Assembly: GCA_958296105.1 (NCBI GenBank)
Contig: OY282441.1
Span: forward strand, 124,001 to 188,000
Source of the DNA: an uncultured Dehalococcoidia bacterium
GTDB lineage: Bacteria > Chloroflexota > Dehalococcoidia > Lucifugimonadales > UBA1123
Direction: 5' to 3'
Length of the DNA stretch: 64,000 bases
Shown here: one piece after another, positions 1-8,545 of the stretch
How positions within the stretch are numbered: position 1 is the stretch's first letter
Layout: each line of letters begins with the position of its first letter
Made by a program: the position numbers and the translations under genes
The notes under the pieces: model-generated
What the model was told of the DNA's origin: nothing
What the model saw: only the letters and a program-made list of their open reading frames with translations
Database searches by the model: none

Positions 1-1297
1 TGCAAGTGGTCCTATGCCGCCGAGTCCATCCAGCGAATACCCACCCTCATAAACATCGCCCTCAGAAGAGCCCTCGCCGGACGCCCCGGCCCCGTCTATC
101 TCGACCTGCCCGCCGAGATGATCTCCGGCTCCGTGGACGATGCCCACGTCCCCATACCCGTTCCCGCCCCCGAACCCGCCAGACCGCTCGCCGAGCCGGA
201 CAAGATCACACAGGCGTTGAAGATACTCCAAGACGCCGAGCGCCCCCTTCTCATAGTCGGCAAGGGCGCGGCGTGGTCATGGGCGGAAGATGAGCTGCTC
301 CAGTTCGTCGAAAGCGCGCAGATACCCTTCCTCACCTCCCCGATGGGCGCCGGAACGCTCCCTCCCGATCACCCCATGAACGTATCCGCCGCGCGCACGC
401 AGGCGCTCCGGGGCGCCGATACCGTCCTGCTGGTCGGCGCCAGGCTCAACTGGATATTCCACTTCGGACAGCCGCCCAGATTCGCCGAAAGCTACAAGCT
501 CATCCAAATCGACATCGAACCAGAGGAGATAGGCGTGAACCACGCCGCAGACGTCGGACTAGCCGGAGATGCCAAGATGGTAATGCGGCAGCTGCTGGAC
601 GCCCTCGAAGATACGCCCGTCGAATTCGGCGAAACCCCTTGGCTGGCAGGACTCAGAGAGAAGGTAGCCCAGAACGCCGCGTCCATCGAGCCTATGCTCA
701 ACGCCGATACCATGCCGCTCGGCTACTACCGCATCCTCAAGGAGATACGAGACTACCTGCCCAAAGACTCCATCCTAGTGGCGGACGGCGCATCCACCAT
801 GGACATCTCGCGCCAGGTCCGTCCCCGTCTGGAACCCGCGCCAGCGCGTAGACGCCGGAGTCGCCGGCTGCGTGGGCGTGGGCGTCCCATTCTCCATCGC
901 CGCCAAGGTCGTCCACCCGGACAAGCCCGTCATATGCCTGCAAGGAGACTGGGCATTCGGCTTCAACGGAATGGACATAGAGACCGCCGTTAGATTCGAT
1001 CTCCCCATCGTGTGGGTCGTCTTCCAGAACGCCAACATAGACAAGTGGGTGCGCCAGTACGTGGACGGAGAAGAAGACCCCAACGACTTCACCCCCTCGA
1101 TGCGCTTCGACAGGATGATGGAGGCATTCGGCGGACATGGCGAGTACGTGGAGCGCCCCGACGAGATCCGCCCCGCGCTGGAGCGCGCCTTCAACTCCGG
1201 CAAAGCCGCGCTCGTGAACGTCATAATGGATCCCGCCGCCAGCCGCCGCCCACAGCAGTTCGCATGGCTGGCGCGCGAAGGCCGCATGGGGTACTAG
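1..1297 (+). pseudogene. Thiamine-diphosphate-dependent decarboxylase/synthase, 5'-truncated by the window and frameshifted
   Basis: The reading frame is open from base 1, so the gene begins outside the window. It starts inside the central domain with the family hallmark GRPGPVYLDLPAEM (about 27-40 codons in). Frame 1 carries the middle domain to about base 819. Homology then continues in frame 2 from about 821 (VPVWNPRQRVDAG), through the Mg/ThDP-binding stretch GDWAFGFNGMDIETAVR and the conserved FQNANI, to the stop at 1297. A single-base deletion or insertion near 808-821 therefore breaks the gene. Family members (acetolactate synthase, oxalyl-CoA decarboxylase and relatives) decarboxylate 2-oxo acids or acyl-CoAs. 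The substrate cannot be told from this part; the C-terminal pattern recalls oxalyl-CoA decarboxylase only loosely. Sequencing error and real inactivation look the same here. Confidence 0.8.
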
Positions 1298-1304
1298 AGG
1301 GATA

Positions 1305-1763
1305 CTAGGTGACGTCCCTGTACGCTTGCCCCCGCCTGACCACGTCTTCCAGCGAGCTGAAGTCTCCGATGGCGACCTCGTTGCCCCTCGGCTGCGGCGG
1401 TCTGGGGTCTAGGCCAAGCGTCTCCACCACCGCCGGATTCGAGTAGTAGCCGTTGTAGGTGAAGCCCAGCAGCGCCTCGAAGAACTCCTTGCTCTCCGAT
1501 TCGATCTTGCGCAGCACCTGATCTTGCAGCTCGCCCCGAATATCCACGAACCTCGCCCCCCCTGCGCGCGCAGCCTCCATATCCACCAGATGAAGCCCGC
1601 TGGAGAACAGACGCGGAAGCCGTTTCGAGCCTGCGATCGCGCCGTCTATGTAATCCACCGTCCCCGCCTCGGACGCGCTGGGATGATCACCCTCAGCCGG
1701 AATCAGACGATCCACTATAGCCGTCATCTGCGCCCTCTGATCCGCTCCGAAATATCTCGACAT
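1305..1763 (-). CDS. Gluconate 2-dehydrogenase subunit 3-like protein (small partner of GMC oxidoreductase)
   Basis: A 152-residue protein from the ATG at 1763 (preceded by AGGATGGGG), beginning MSRYFGADQRAQMTAIVDRL. The early IVDRLIPAEGDHPSASEAG stretch and the later GFTYNGYYSNPAV stretch (about residues 98-110) are typical of the gluconate 2-dehydrogenase subunit 3 family, the small subunit of membrane-linked flavin dehydrogenases. It follows the GMC large subunit on the same strand after 58 bases, so the two form an operon. Many relatives carry a twin-arginine signal peptide, but none is visible from this start. A longer in-frame start at 1877 would overlap the upstream gene and adds only an Arg/Ser-rich stretch. 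No cytochrome c subunit is nearby, so the electron acceptor is unknown. Confidence 0.72.
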   Translation of the reverse strand: MSRYFGADQRAQMTAIVDRLIPAEGDHPSASEAGTVDYIDGAIAGSKRLPRLFSSGLHLVDMEAARAGGARFVDIRGELQDQVLRKIESESKEFFEALLGFTYNGYYSNPAVVETLGLDPRPPQPRGNEVAIGDFSSLEDVVRRGQAYRDVT

Positions 1764-1821
1764 CGCCCCATCCTGAATCCTGCTTGCCGTCGCATGTCCA
1801 TGCAGCCGCTGCACGCGCCCG

Positions 1822-3435
1822 CTACACGCGCATGAGCCTCGCGTCCCGCTTGAACTCCTCCGCCATGTGAAGCGCAACCGCCTGTATCGTAGACGTGGGG
1901 TTGACCGCCCCCGCCGTCACGAACACACTGCCGTCTATGATGTACAGATTATCCACGTCGTGCGTCTGCCCCGACCTCTTGACCACGCTCACGCGCGGAT
2001 CGTCGCCCATTCGCGCAGTCCCCAGCAGATGCCAGCCCCCCGCGCGCAGCAGCGGGTTGGCAGTAATCCTGCGCGCCCCCGCCGCCCTGAGCGCCTCGCC
2101 CGCGTTCCTGACCCCGTGATCCATCATGCGCCGGCTGTTCTCGCTCAGCCTGTAGCTCACCTTCGGCGCCGGAATCCCGTCACTGTCCACCAGAACCGGG
2201 TCTAGCGTAACCATGTTGTGTTCTTCCGGAAGATCCTCGCCGATTACCGCTATCGTGATCGTCCGCCCCAGACGCTCCGCCATAGCCGCGTGATGTTTCG
2301 CTCCCCACGCCAGCCGATGCCCGCCTATCCCCCCTCTGGCAGTCGACACAGGCCCCAGCCCGCGCGCCACCTGGAAGGCATACCCCCTGACGAAGCCCCT
2401 AGATGGGTTCGTCTCGTAGAACTCTTGGCTGATGATGCTCGCCCCCATCGGCCCCTTGTACCCTTCCAGCATCTCCTCGAACACCCCCGTAACCATCGCG
2501 TAGGGATGGAACATCAGGTTCCTGCCCACCAGCCCCGAAGAGTTCGCCAGCCCATCCGGGAATCTGGTCGATTTCGAGTTCAGCAGCAGGCGCGGCGTCC
2601 CTATGCCGTTGCACGCCATGACCACCGTGTTGGCTTTCTGCTCGTGAAGGTTTCCGTCCGCGTCGTAGTACAGAACCCCGTCCGCCAGCCCGTCCCTGCC
2701 TATGGATACCTCCCTCACGCGGCAGCGCGTCTTGAGCTGCGCCCCCAGCGCCAGCGCCTTGGGCCAGTAGGTGACGTCCGTAGACGCCTTCGCGCGGCGC
2801 GTGCAGCCGATGTCGCACGGACCGCAGTTGTTGCACGCCGCGCGCCCGTCATACGCGCTCGTCAGGATAGCCGAGTCCGAAGGCCACCAGTGCCAGCCCA
2901 GCTTGTCGAACCCACGCGCCATCGTCTGACCAACGCCCCCCAGCGGAATCGGCGGAGTCTGCCTCTCCGACTTCGCAGGATACGCCGTATCTCCCGTCAT
3001 CCCCGAAACGCCCATCATACGGTCGTTCAGATCGAAGTACGCCTCCAGCTCCGCATAGCTCAGCGGCCAGTCGTCCGCCACCCCGTCCAGCGTGCGCGTC
3101 CTGAAGTCTGACGGATGGAAACGCGGAAAGTGCGCGCTCCAGTGGATTGTGCTTCCGCCCACCGCGTTGTACATCAGCGGAGAGATCGGAGACTCCGAAT
3201 CGTTCACCGGATAGTCCTCGTCCAGCCCCCGAAAGTTGGGGTCCGGGTTGAAATCCGTCTGGCGATGAATCTCCCAGTCCTGCTCGATGGACGGATACCG
3301 CGAAGGATCCGTCCAGCCGCCCTGTTCCAGACACGTCACGCTGAACCCGTCTTTGACCAGGCTCCACGTAAACGCCGCGCCCGAAGCGCCGGCCCCTATC
3401 ACCAAGACATCTACCCGTTCATCAGATTCAGACAT
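1822..3435 (-). CDS. GMC-family FAD-dependent oxidoreductase (gluconate 2-dehydrogenase large-subunit type)
   Basis: A 537-residue flavoenzyme expected to oxidise an alcohol or sugar. The FAD dinucleotide-binding motif IGAGASG lies at residues 13-19, ending with the conserved acidic residue in CLEQG. A cysteine cluster CNNCGPCDIGCTRRAKAS near residue 200 is shared with the gluconate/fructose dehydrogenase branch. The C-terminal part has the GMC active-site signature WHLLGTARMGDDP and the closing GAVNPTSTIQAVALHMAEE stretch. Length is normal for the family. It is first in a two-gene operon with the small subunit at 1305-1763. No signal peptide is visible. The substrate cannot be inferred. Confidence 0.88.
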   Translation of the reverse strand: MSESDERVDVLVIGAGASGAAFTWSLVKDGFSVTCLEQGGWTDPSRYPSIEQDWEIHRQTDFNPDPNFRGLDEDYPVNDSESPISPLMYNAVGGSTIHWSAHFPRFHPSDFRTRTLDGVADDWPLSYAELEAYFDLNDRMMGVSGMTGDTAYPAKSERQTPPIPLGGVGQTMARGFDKLGWHWWPSDSAILTSAYDGRAACNNCGPCDIGCTRRAKASTDVTYWPKALALGAQLKTRCRVREVSIGRDGLADGVLYYDADGNLHEQKANTVVMACNGIGTPRLLLNSKSTRFPDGLANSSGLVGRNLMFHPYAMVTGVFEEMLEGYKGPMGASIISQEFYETNPSRGFVRGYAFQVARGLGPVSTARGGIGGHRLAWGAKHHAAMAERLGRTITIAVIGEDLPEEHNMVTLDPVLVDSDGIPAPKVSYRLSENSRRMMDHGVRNAGEALRAAGARRITANPLLRAGGWHLLGTARMGDDPRVSVVKRSGQTHDVDNLYIIDGSVFVTAGAVNPTSTIQAVALHMAEEFKRDARLMRV

Positions 3436-3606
3436 GGCACACTTCCTGCGATTTCGGCTTTTTCAGACTGAAGTATATCACCTTATGCCAGTCCAAATGC
3501 CAAGTTTACACCCATGCGCGGTAGCTGTAACATGTAAACATGCGGCTGAGAGAGACTCGGTTCACGCCCGCTCTCGGTCTTTTCGCTTATACTTCGGAGC
3601 GACGGC

Positions 3607-4077
3607 ATGACCCAGAGACAGAGATTCCTAACACCCGAAGGACACGCCCAGCTTCAGGCAGAGCTGACCGAGCTGAAGACCGTCCGCCGCCCTGACGTCT
3701 CCTCCCGCATCCACATCGCAGCCGCGAGCGGAGGCGCAGTCGACAACGCCGAGTACGAGGAAGTCAAGAACGAACAAGCATTCGTAGAGGGCAGAATCAG
3801 GGACATCGAGGAGATACTGTCCAACACCGTCGTAGCGCGCAGAAACCCTGACGTCCAGGACAAGGTCCAGTTCGGCTCCTCCGTAACCGTCAGAGCGCAG
3901 GACGGCAAGAGCCGCCACTACGTACTGGTCGGCAGCGCAGAAGCCAGACCCCTCGAAGGCAGGATATCCAACGAGTCGCCGGTCGGACAGGCGCTCCTCG
4001 ACAGGAGGGTAGGGGACGTCGTCGAAGTCTCCACCCCAGCCGGCATCCAGAAGCTCGTCATCGACCGCGTCCAATAG
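3607..4077 (+). CDS. greA: Transcription elongation factor GreA/GreB
   Basis: A 156-residue protein with the two expected parts. The first is an N-terminal coiled coil of about 75 residues (LTPEGHAQLQAELTELK onward) whose tip has acidic residues in DNAEYEEVKNEQ. The second is a C-terminal FKBP-like domain (VQFGSSVTVRAQDG to the end) containing ISNESPVGQALLDRRVGD, the hallmark of the family. It rescues backtracked RNA polymerase by stimulating transcript cleavage. It lies 62 bases upstream of lysS on the same strand. A TATACT hexamer at 3588-3593 would give a very short leader, but I see no matching -35 box. Confidence 0.93.
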   Translation: MTQRQRFLTPEGHAQLQAELTELKTVRRPDVSSRIHIAAASGGAVDNAEYEEVKNEQAFVEGRIRDIEEILSNTVVARRNPDVQDKVQFGSSVTVRAQDGKSRHYVLVGSAEARPLEGRISNESPVGQALLDRRVGDVVEVSTPAGIQKLVIDRVQ

Positions 4078-4139
4078 CCGCCCCCAAGCCCGCCACTGTT
4101 CCAGCCGTCTATATCTATTAATAAGGAGCGCGACCCCAA

Positions 4140-5621
4140 ATGACCATGCCGTCCGACGAGCTGTTCCTCGTTCGCCTGCGAAAGACCGAAAATCTGCGCA
4201 GCAGGGGCATAGACCCCTACCCCCGCAGCTACCACCGCACCCACACCGCTACGGAGGCGGTCGAGCAGTTCGAGCTGGCTGAGGTGTCCGGCGAGGGCGA
4301 AGCCGAGACCGACGAAGTCTCCATCGGAGGCCGCATCATCGGAATGAGAGGCATGGGACGGGTGACGTTCTGCGACATCCTCGACGGCTCTGGCAAGGTC
4401 CAAGCCATGTTCAGAAGCAACGCGCTGGGAGACGCATACGAAACCCTGAAAGACCTCGACCTAGGCGACTGGATCGGCGTATCCGGCGCCATGACGCGCA
4501 CGCGCAGGGGTGAGGTTACGATTCAGGCAAGCAGCCTAGCCGTCCTGTGCAAGTCGCTGCGCCCCCTGCCCGAAAAGTGGCACGGCCTCACCGATACCGA
4601 AGCGCGCTACCGACAGCGATACCTAGACCTCATCGCCAACCCCGAAGCTCGGCGCGTCGCCACCATCCGAAGCCGCATGGTCAGCGCCATCCGCCGCTTC
4701 ATGGACAGGCGCGGATTCATGGAGGTAGAAACCCCCATGCTGGTCCCAGTCCCCGCAGGCGGAATGGCGCACCCGTTCGAAACCCGACACAACGCCCTGA
4801 GCCGAGATCTGTTCCTCAGAATCGCAACCGAGCTTCACCTAAAGCGCCTCATAGTCGGCGGCATCGAGAAGGTCTACGAGATCGGAAGGATATTCCGCAA
4901 CGAGGGCATAGACGCCTCCCACAACCCCGAATTCACCACTATGGAGTCATACGAGGCGTTCGCAGACTACAACGACGTCATGCGCTTGGTCGAAGACCTC
5001 GTCAGCACAGTCGCCACCGAAGTCACCGGAAGCCCCATAGTAGAGTATGGAGACCAGCAGATAAACTTCTCCCCCACTTGGCCGCGCCTGAGCCTCGTGG
5101 ATCAGGTACAGAAGCACAGCGGCATCTCCCTGACTGAGAGCCAAACCATAGACAGCCTCAAGGCGAAGATGCGAAGCGCCGGCATAGACACCGCCAATCA
5201 GGTGAGCTGGGCAGGACTCGTAGACAAGCTCATCTCCACTGCGGTCGAGCCTCGCATCGTCCAGCCCACCTTTCTAGTAGACTACCCCGTTCAGGTATCC
5301 CCACTGGCGAAGCGCACCGCCCACGACCCGCGCCTAGTCGAGCGTTTCGAAGCATTCGCCGCAGGAATGGAGATCGCCAACGCCTTCACCGAGCTCAACG
5401 ACCCCGTAGACCAGCGCGCCAGATTCGAGGAGCAGGAACAGCTGCGCGCAGACCTCCCCCAAGAGGAATGGGACAGGCTGGACGAAGACTTCCTAATCGC
5501 CATCGAACACGGAATGCCCCCCACCGGCGGACTCGGCATGGGCATGGACCGCCTCGCCATGCTCCTGTCTGGCCAGCGCACCATTCGAGAAGTCGTCCTC
5601 TTCCCCCAGATGCGAAGTTAG
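4140..5621 (+). CDS. lysS: Lysyl-tRNA synthetase, class II
   Basis: A 493-residue class II synthetase that charges tRNA-Lys. An N-terminal OB-fold anticodon-binding domain (about residues 60-155, with VSIGGRIIGMRGMGRVTFC) is followed by the catalytic domain. Class II motif 1 is seen in YRQRYLDL and FMEVETPML, motif 2 in EIGRIFRNEGIDASHNPEFT, and motif 3 in GLGMGMDRLAMLL near the C-terminus. An AAGGAG sequence lies about 11 bases before the ATG at 4140. The gene sits between greA and gltX, all on the + strand. Length is normal for bacterial LysS. Confidence 0.96.
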   Translation: MTMPSDELFLVRLRKTENLRSRGIDPYPRSYHRTHTATEAVEQFELAEVSGEGEAETDEVSIGGRIIGMRGMGRVTFCDILDGSGKVQAMFRSNALGDAYETLKDLDLGDWIGVSGAMTRTRRGEVTIQASSLAVLCKSLRPLPEKWHGLTDTEARYRQRYLDLIANPEARRVATIRSRMVSAIRRFMDRRGFMEVETPMLVPVPAGGMAHPFETRHNALSRDLFLRIATELHLKRLIVGGIEKVYEIGRIFRNEGIDASHNPEFTTMESYEAFADYNDVMRLVEDLVSTVATEVTGSPIVEYGDQQINFSPTWPRLSLVDQVQKHSGISLTESQTIDSLKAKMRSAGIDTANQVSWAGLVDKLISTAVEPRIVQPTFLVDYPVQVSPLAKRTAHDPRLVERFEAFAAGMEIANAFTELNDPVDQRARFEEQEQLRADLPQEEWDRLDEDFLIAIEHGMPPTGGLGMGMDRLAMLLSGQRTIREVVLFPQMRS

Positions 5622-5675
5622 CGGGGCAGGGCGGCCCATTCCTGATTTTCTATCCCGCCCCCTCAGATGCTAACA

Positions 5676-5785
5676 TAGATGCTAAAATTCACCCTGTTAC
5701 GAATGCCCGGCCACATGGCGAATCAGCCGGCTTCCTTAGCTCATGGCGAGTAGATGCCAGAATTCACCCTGTTATGAACGCCCAG
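5676..5785 (+). repeat. Imperfect 75-bp-spaced duplication of the gltX start region
   Basis: The 34-base stretch at 5676-5709 (TAGATGCTAAAATTCACCCT...) recurs at 5751-5785 with few differences. The second copy contains the gltX start codon at 5774, where the first copy has ACG. Both copies lie in the same reading frame and would encode DA(K/R)IHPV(T/M)NA, so the lysS-gltX spacer was made by a short tandem duplication that kept the frame. Confidence 0.75.
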
Positions 5786-7258
5786 ATAAGACTCCGCTTC
5801 GCGCCCAGCCCCACCGGCAACCCTCACATCGGAAACGTGAGGACGGCGATCTTCGCGTGGCTGTTCGCGCGCAAGCGCGGCGGATCGTTCCTCATCCGAG
5901 TCGAGGACACCGACCAGAGCCGCAGGACGGAGGGCGCCGTCGAAGCGATGCTGGACTCGCTGCGCTGGGTCGGGATCGACTGGGACGAAGGCCCAGACGT
6001 GGGCGGCCCCCTCGCCCCCTATACCCAGTCCGAGCGCCTAGACCTGTACAGGTCCGAGACGCGCCGCCTTATAGATTCCGGCCGCGCCTACCCCTGCTTC
6101 TGCTCGCCCGAAAGACTGGCAGACGTCAGACGCGCCCAGCAGATGCGCGGAGACGAGACCATCGGCTACGATCGCCACTGCCTAGACATGACGCGCGCCC
6201 AACAAGACGCCTGCCGCGCCCGGGGAGTCCAGCCGGTCGTCAGATTCCGAATGCCGGATGAAGGCGTCTCCGTCATGGAAGACATCGTGTTCGGGCATCT
6301 CGAATTCGAGAACCGCCTGTACGATGACTTCGTCGCCCTGAAGTCGGACGGCTTCCCCACATACCATCTCGCCTCCGTCGTGGACGACCACCACATGGGG
6401 ATCTCCCACGTCACCCGCGCCAAAGAGTGGATGCCGAGCGTGCCGCGGCATGTCCAGCTGTACGCCGCGCTCGGCTGGGACATGCCCGCCTTCGCCCATC
6501 TGCCCGTCATACTCGCCCCCGACCGCTCCAAGCTCAGCAAGCGGCACGGCGCCGCCTCCGTCATGGACTACCGCGATATGGGCGTGCTGCCGGAAGCGCT
6601 GATGAACTACCTCTCCCTGCTCGGCTGGTCTCTCGACGGCAAGACAGAGATACTCACGCCCGAAGAGCTGATCGCCGCGTTCGACCTCGACCGCGTCAGC
6701 AGGTCGGACGCCGTGTTCGACTTCGACAAGCTCATGTGGCTAAACGGCCAGCACCTGCGCCGCTCGTCCGACACTCGCTTGGCGCGAGCCATCGACAAGT
6801 TCTGGAAAGACGCCCCGCCCCAGTTCGACGTCACGCCGGACGCCCGCGCCGCCGCGCGCATCGCCCCCCTCGTCAGGAACCGCCTCAAGACGCTCCAAGA
6901 CGCCGCGCCCCTCGTGAAGTTCTTCTTCTCCGAAGACCTCCACGTGGACGCCGAACAGCTGGTGCAGAGGGGCATGGACGCCGAACGAACGACAGCCTTA
7001 CTCCAATCCGCCCACGACGCGCTGGCGCAGCTCGACACTTTCGACGCCGAATCCATCGAGAGCCTGCTCAGGCCCCTCGCCGCCGATCTTGGCGTCAAAG
7101 TCGGACAGCTGCTCGGCTCGCTCCGCGTCGCCACGACAGCGCAGAAGGTATCCCCCCCAATGTTCGAGTCGCTCGAAGCCCTGGGCCCAGAGAGAACGCT
7201 CGAATCCATCCGAAAAGCCATCGCAAAACTCAGCAGCGCCGCAGGAAGCCCCAAATGA
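5774..7258 (+). CDS. gltX: Glutamyl-tRNA synthetase
   Basis: A 494-residue class I synthetase that charges tRNA-Glu. The HIGH-like motif is in FAPSPTGNPHIGNVRTA close to the N-terminus, and the KMSKS-like motif is DRSKLSKRHGAASV near residue 255. The C-terminal part is the usual helical anticodon-binding domain. The start at 5774 places the catalytic motif about ten residues in, as in other GltX proteins. In-frame sequence upstream belongs to the duplicated spacer and has no family similarity. No clear Shine-Dalgarno sequence precedes this ATG. The stop overlaps the next start (ATGA at 7255-7258). Confidence 0.95.
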   Translation: MNAQIRLRFAPSPTGNPHIGNVRTAIFAWLFARKRGGSFLIRVEDTDQSRRTEGAVEAMLDSLRWVGIDWDEGPDVGGPLAPYTQSERLDLYRSETRRLIDSGRAYPCFCSPERLADVRRAQQMRGDETIGYDRHCLDMTRAQQDACRARGVQPVVRFRMPDEGVSVMEDIVFGHLEFENRLYDDFVALKSDGFPTYHLASVVDDHHMGISHVTRAKEWMPSVPRHVQLYAALGWDMPAFAHLPVILAPDRSKLSKRHGAASVMDYRDMGVLPEALMNYLSLLGWSLDGKTEILTPEELIAAFDLDRVSRSDAVFDFDKLMWLNGQHLRRSSDTRLARAIDKFWKDAPPQFDVTPDARAAARIAPLVRNRLKTLQDAAPLVKFFFSEDLHVDAEQLVQRGMDAERTTALLQSAHDALAQLDTFDAESIESLLRPLAADLGVKVGQLLGSLRVATTAQKVSPPMFESLEALGPERTLESIRKAIAKLSSAAGSPK

Positions 7259-7704
7259 CCATGAAATCCAGACTGGACGAAGACCTAAAACAGGCAATGC
7301 GCGCCAGAGACCCCGTGCGGCGCGACGTGATCCGATACCTGCGATCCGAAATCCGCAACCAAGAGATTAGACTACAGAAAGACCTCGAAGATCAGGACGT
7401 GGTTCAAGTGCTGTCGCGTCAGGCGCAGCAGCGCCGAGACAGCATACAGGCTTTCAGAGACGCCGACCGCCAGGACCTCGTCGACAAGGAGGAGGCAGAG
7501 CTTGTCCTGATCTTGGAGTACCTGCCCCGACAGATGGACAGAGACGAGATCGAAAAGCTCGTCAGTCAGGTCGTCGCCGAAGTCGGCGCAAGCGGACCGC
7601 GCGACATGGGCAAGGTGATGAGCCGAATAATGCCCGAAGTCAGAGGCCGCGCCGAAGGCAGAGAAGTCAGCGCCATCGTCACCGAAACCCTGCGGAATAT
7701 CTAG
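7255..7704 (+). CDS. GatB/YqeY domain-containing protein
   Basis: A 149-residue protein with the YqeY fold, related to the tail domain of the GatB/GatE amidotransferase subunits. Recognisable stretches are [55 protein letters not shown] and [22 protein letters not shown]. The ATG at 7255 overlaps the gltX stop, so translation is probably coupled; a second in-frame ATG at 7261 is possible. Members are proposed to bind tRNA or assist amidation, but the role of stand-alone YqeY proteins is not settled. The next gene is purQ. Confidence 0.88.
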   Translation: MTMKSRLDEDLKQAMRARDPVRRDVIRYLRSEIRNQEIRLQKDLEDQDVVQVLSRQAQQRRDSIQAFRDADRQDLVDKEEAELVLILEYLPRQMDRDEIEKLVSQVVAEVGASGPRDMGKVMSRIMPEVRGRAEGREVSAIVTETLRNI

Positions 7705-7720
7705 ACCGAGAGGAAGCAGC

Positions 7721-8434
7721 ATGGAATTCGGCGTAATCGTCTTTCCCGGCACGTGGAGCGACGCCGACTGTTTCCACGCCGTCACGGACAGGCTCGGACA
7801 GCGAGCGCGCTTCCTCTGGCACAAGGACACAGACGTATCAGGCATAGACTGCCTCATCGTGCCGGGCGGCTTCTCGTATGGAGACTACCTCCGCGCCGGA
7901 GCCATAGCCAGATTCTCCCCCGTCATGCGCTCCGTGGAGCGCTTCGCCCGCAATGGCGGACTCGTCATAGGCATATGCAACGGCTTCCAAATACTCTGCG
8001 AAGCCGGGCTGCTCCCCGGCGCGCTGATGCGAAACGACCACCTGCAATTCCGCTGCCAGTGGGTCAGCCTCAGAGTCGAGACCGAGCGCACCAGCTTCAC
8101 AAGCCAGTGCCGCCGCGGAGACGTCCTCTCCATCCCCATATCACACGGCGAGGGCAGCTACTACGCAGACGACGCCACCTTGGACTCGCTCGAAGCCAAC
8201 GGCCAGATCGTCTTCAGATACTGCGAAGAGGATGGCGAAGTCACCCCCGCATCGAACCCCAACGGCTCGCGGCGCGCCATAGCCGGCATCGTCAGCGCCG
8301 AAGGCAACGTGCTGGGCATGATGCCCCACCCCGAAAGATGCTGCGAAGACCTCATGGGCGGCGAAGACGGCCTGCTGATACTCCGCTCCATAGTCGAATC
8401 CCACCATCGAGCTTCGAGCGTCGACAGTGGCTGA
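7721..8434 (+). CDS. purQ: Phosphoribosylformylglycinamidine synthase, glutaminase subunit PurQ
   Basis: A 237-residue class I glutamine amidotransferase that supplies ammonia for the fourth step of purine synthesis. The nucleophile is Cys86 in GICNGFQIL, and the His/Glu of the triad are H203 and E205 in [26 protein letters not shown] is diagnostic of PurQ. GAGGAAG precedes the ATG. purL follows after 111 bases. The small PurS subunit that normally joins PurQ and PurL is not seen next to them. Confidence 0.95.
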   Translation: MEFGVIVFPGTWSDADCFHAVTDRLGQRARFLWHKDTDVSGIDCLIVPGGFSYGDYLRAGAIARFSPVMRSVERFARNGGLVIGICNGFQILCEAGLLPGALMRNDHLQFRCQWVSLRVETERTSFTSQCRRGDVLSIPISHGEGSYYADDATLDSLEANGQIVFRYCEEDGEVTPASNPNGSRRAIAGIVSAEGNVLGMMPHPERCCEDLMGGEDGLLILRSIVESHHRASSVDSG

Positions 8435-8545
8435 CCGCCCCCCGTTGGGCGATGTCCGCTGAGGCTGAGCGGGCGACCCCTGTCCCCATCATATACGTTC
8501 ATATATGTATGACACCCTAGAACCGCATCCACTAGGCCGCCTCCA

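Noticed and set aside
5468-5773. Extension of gltX to 596 residues, overlapping lysS
   Set aside because: The added residues are an out-of-frame reading of lysS plus the duplicated spacer, while GltX proteins start about ten residues before the HIGH motif.
8490-8516. AT-rich near-palindrome CATATACGTTCATATATG in the purQ-purL spacer, considered as a PurR-like operator
   Set aside because: The symmetry is imperfect, no purine-regulator consensus is recognisable, and no promoter follows it.
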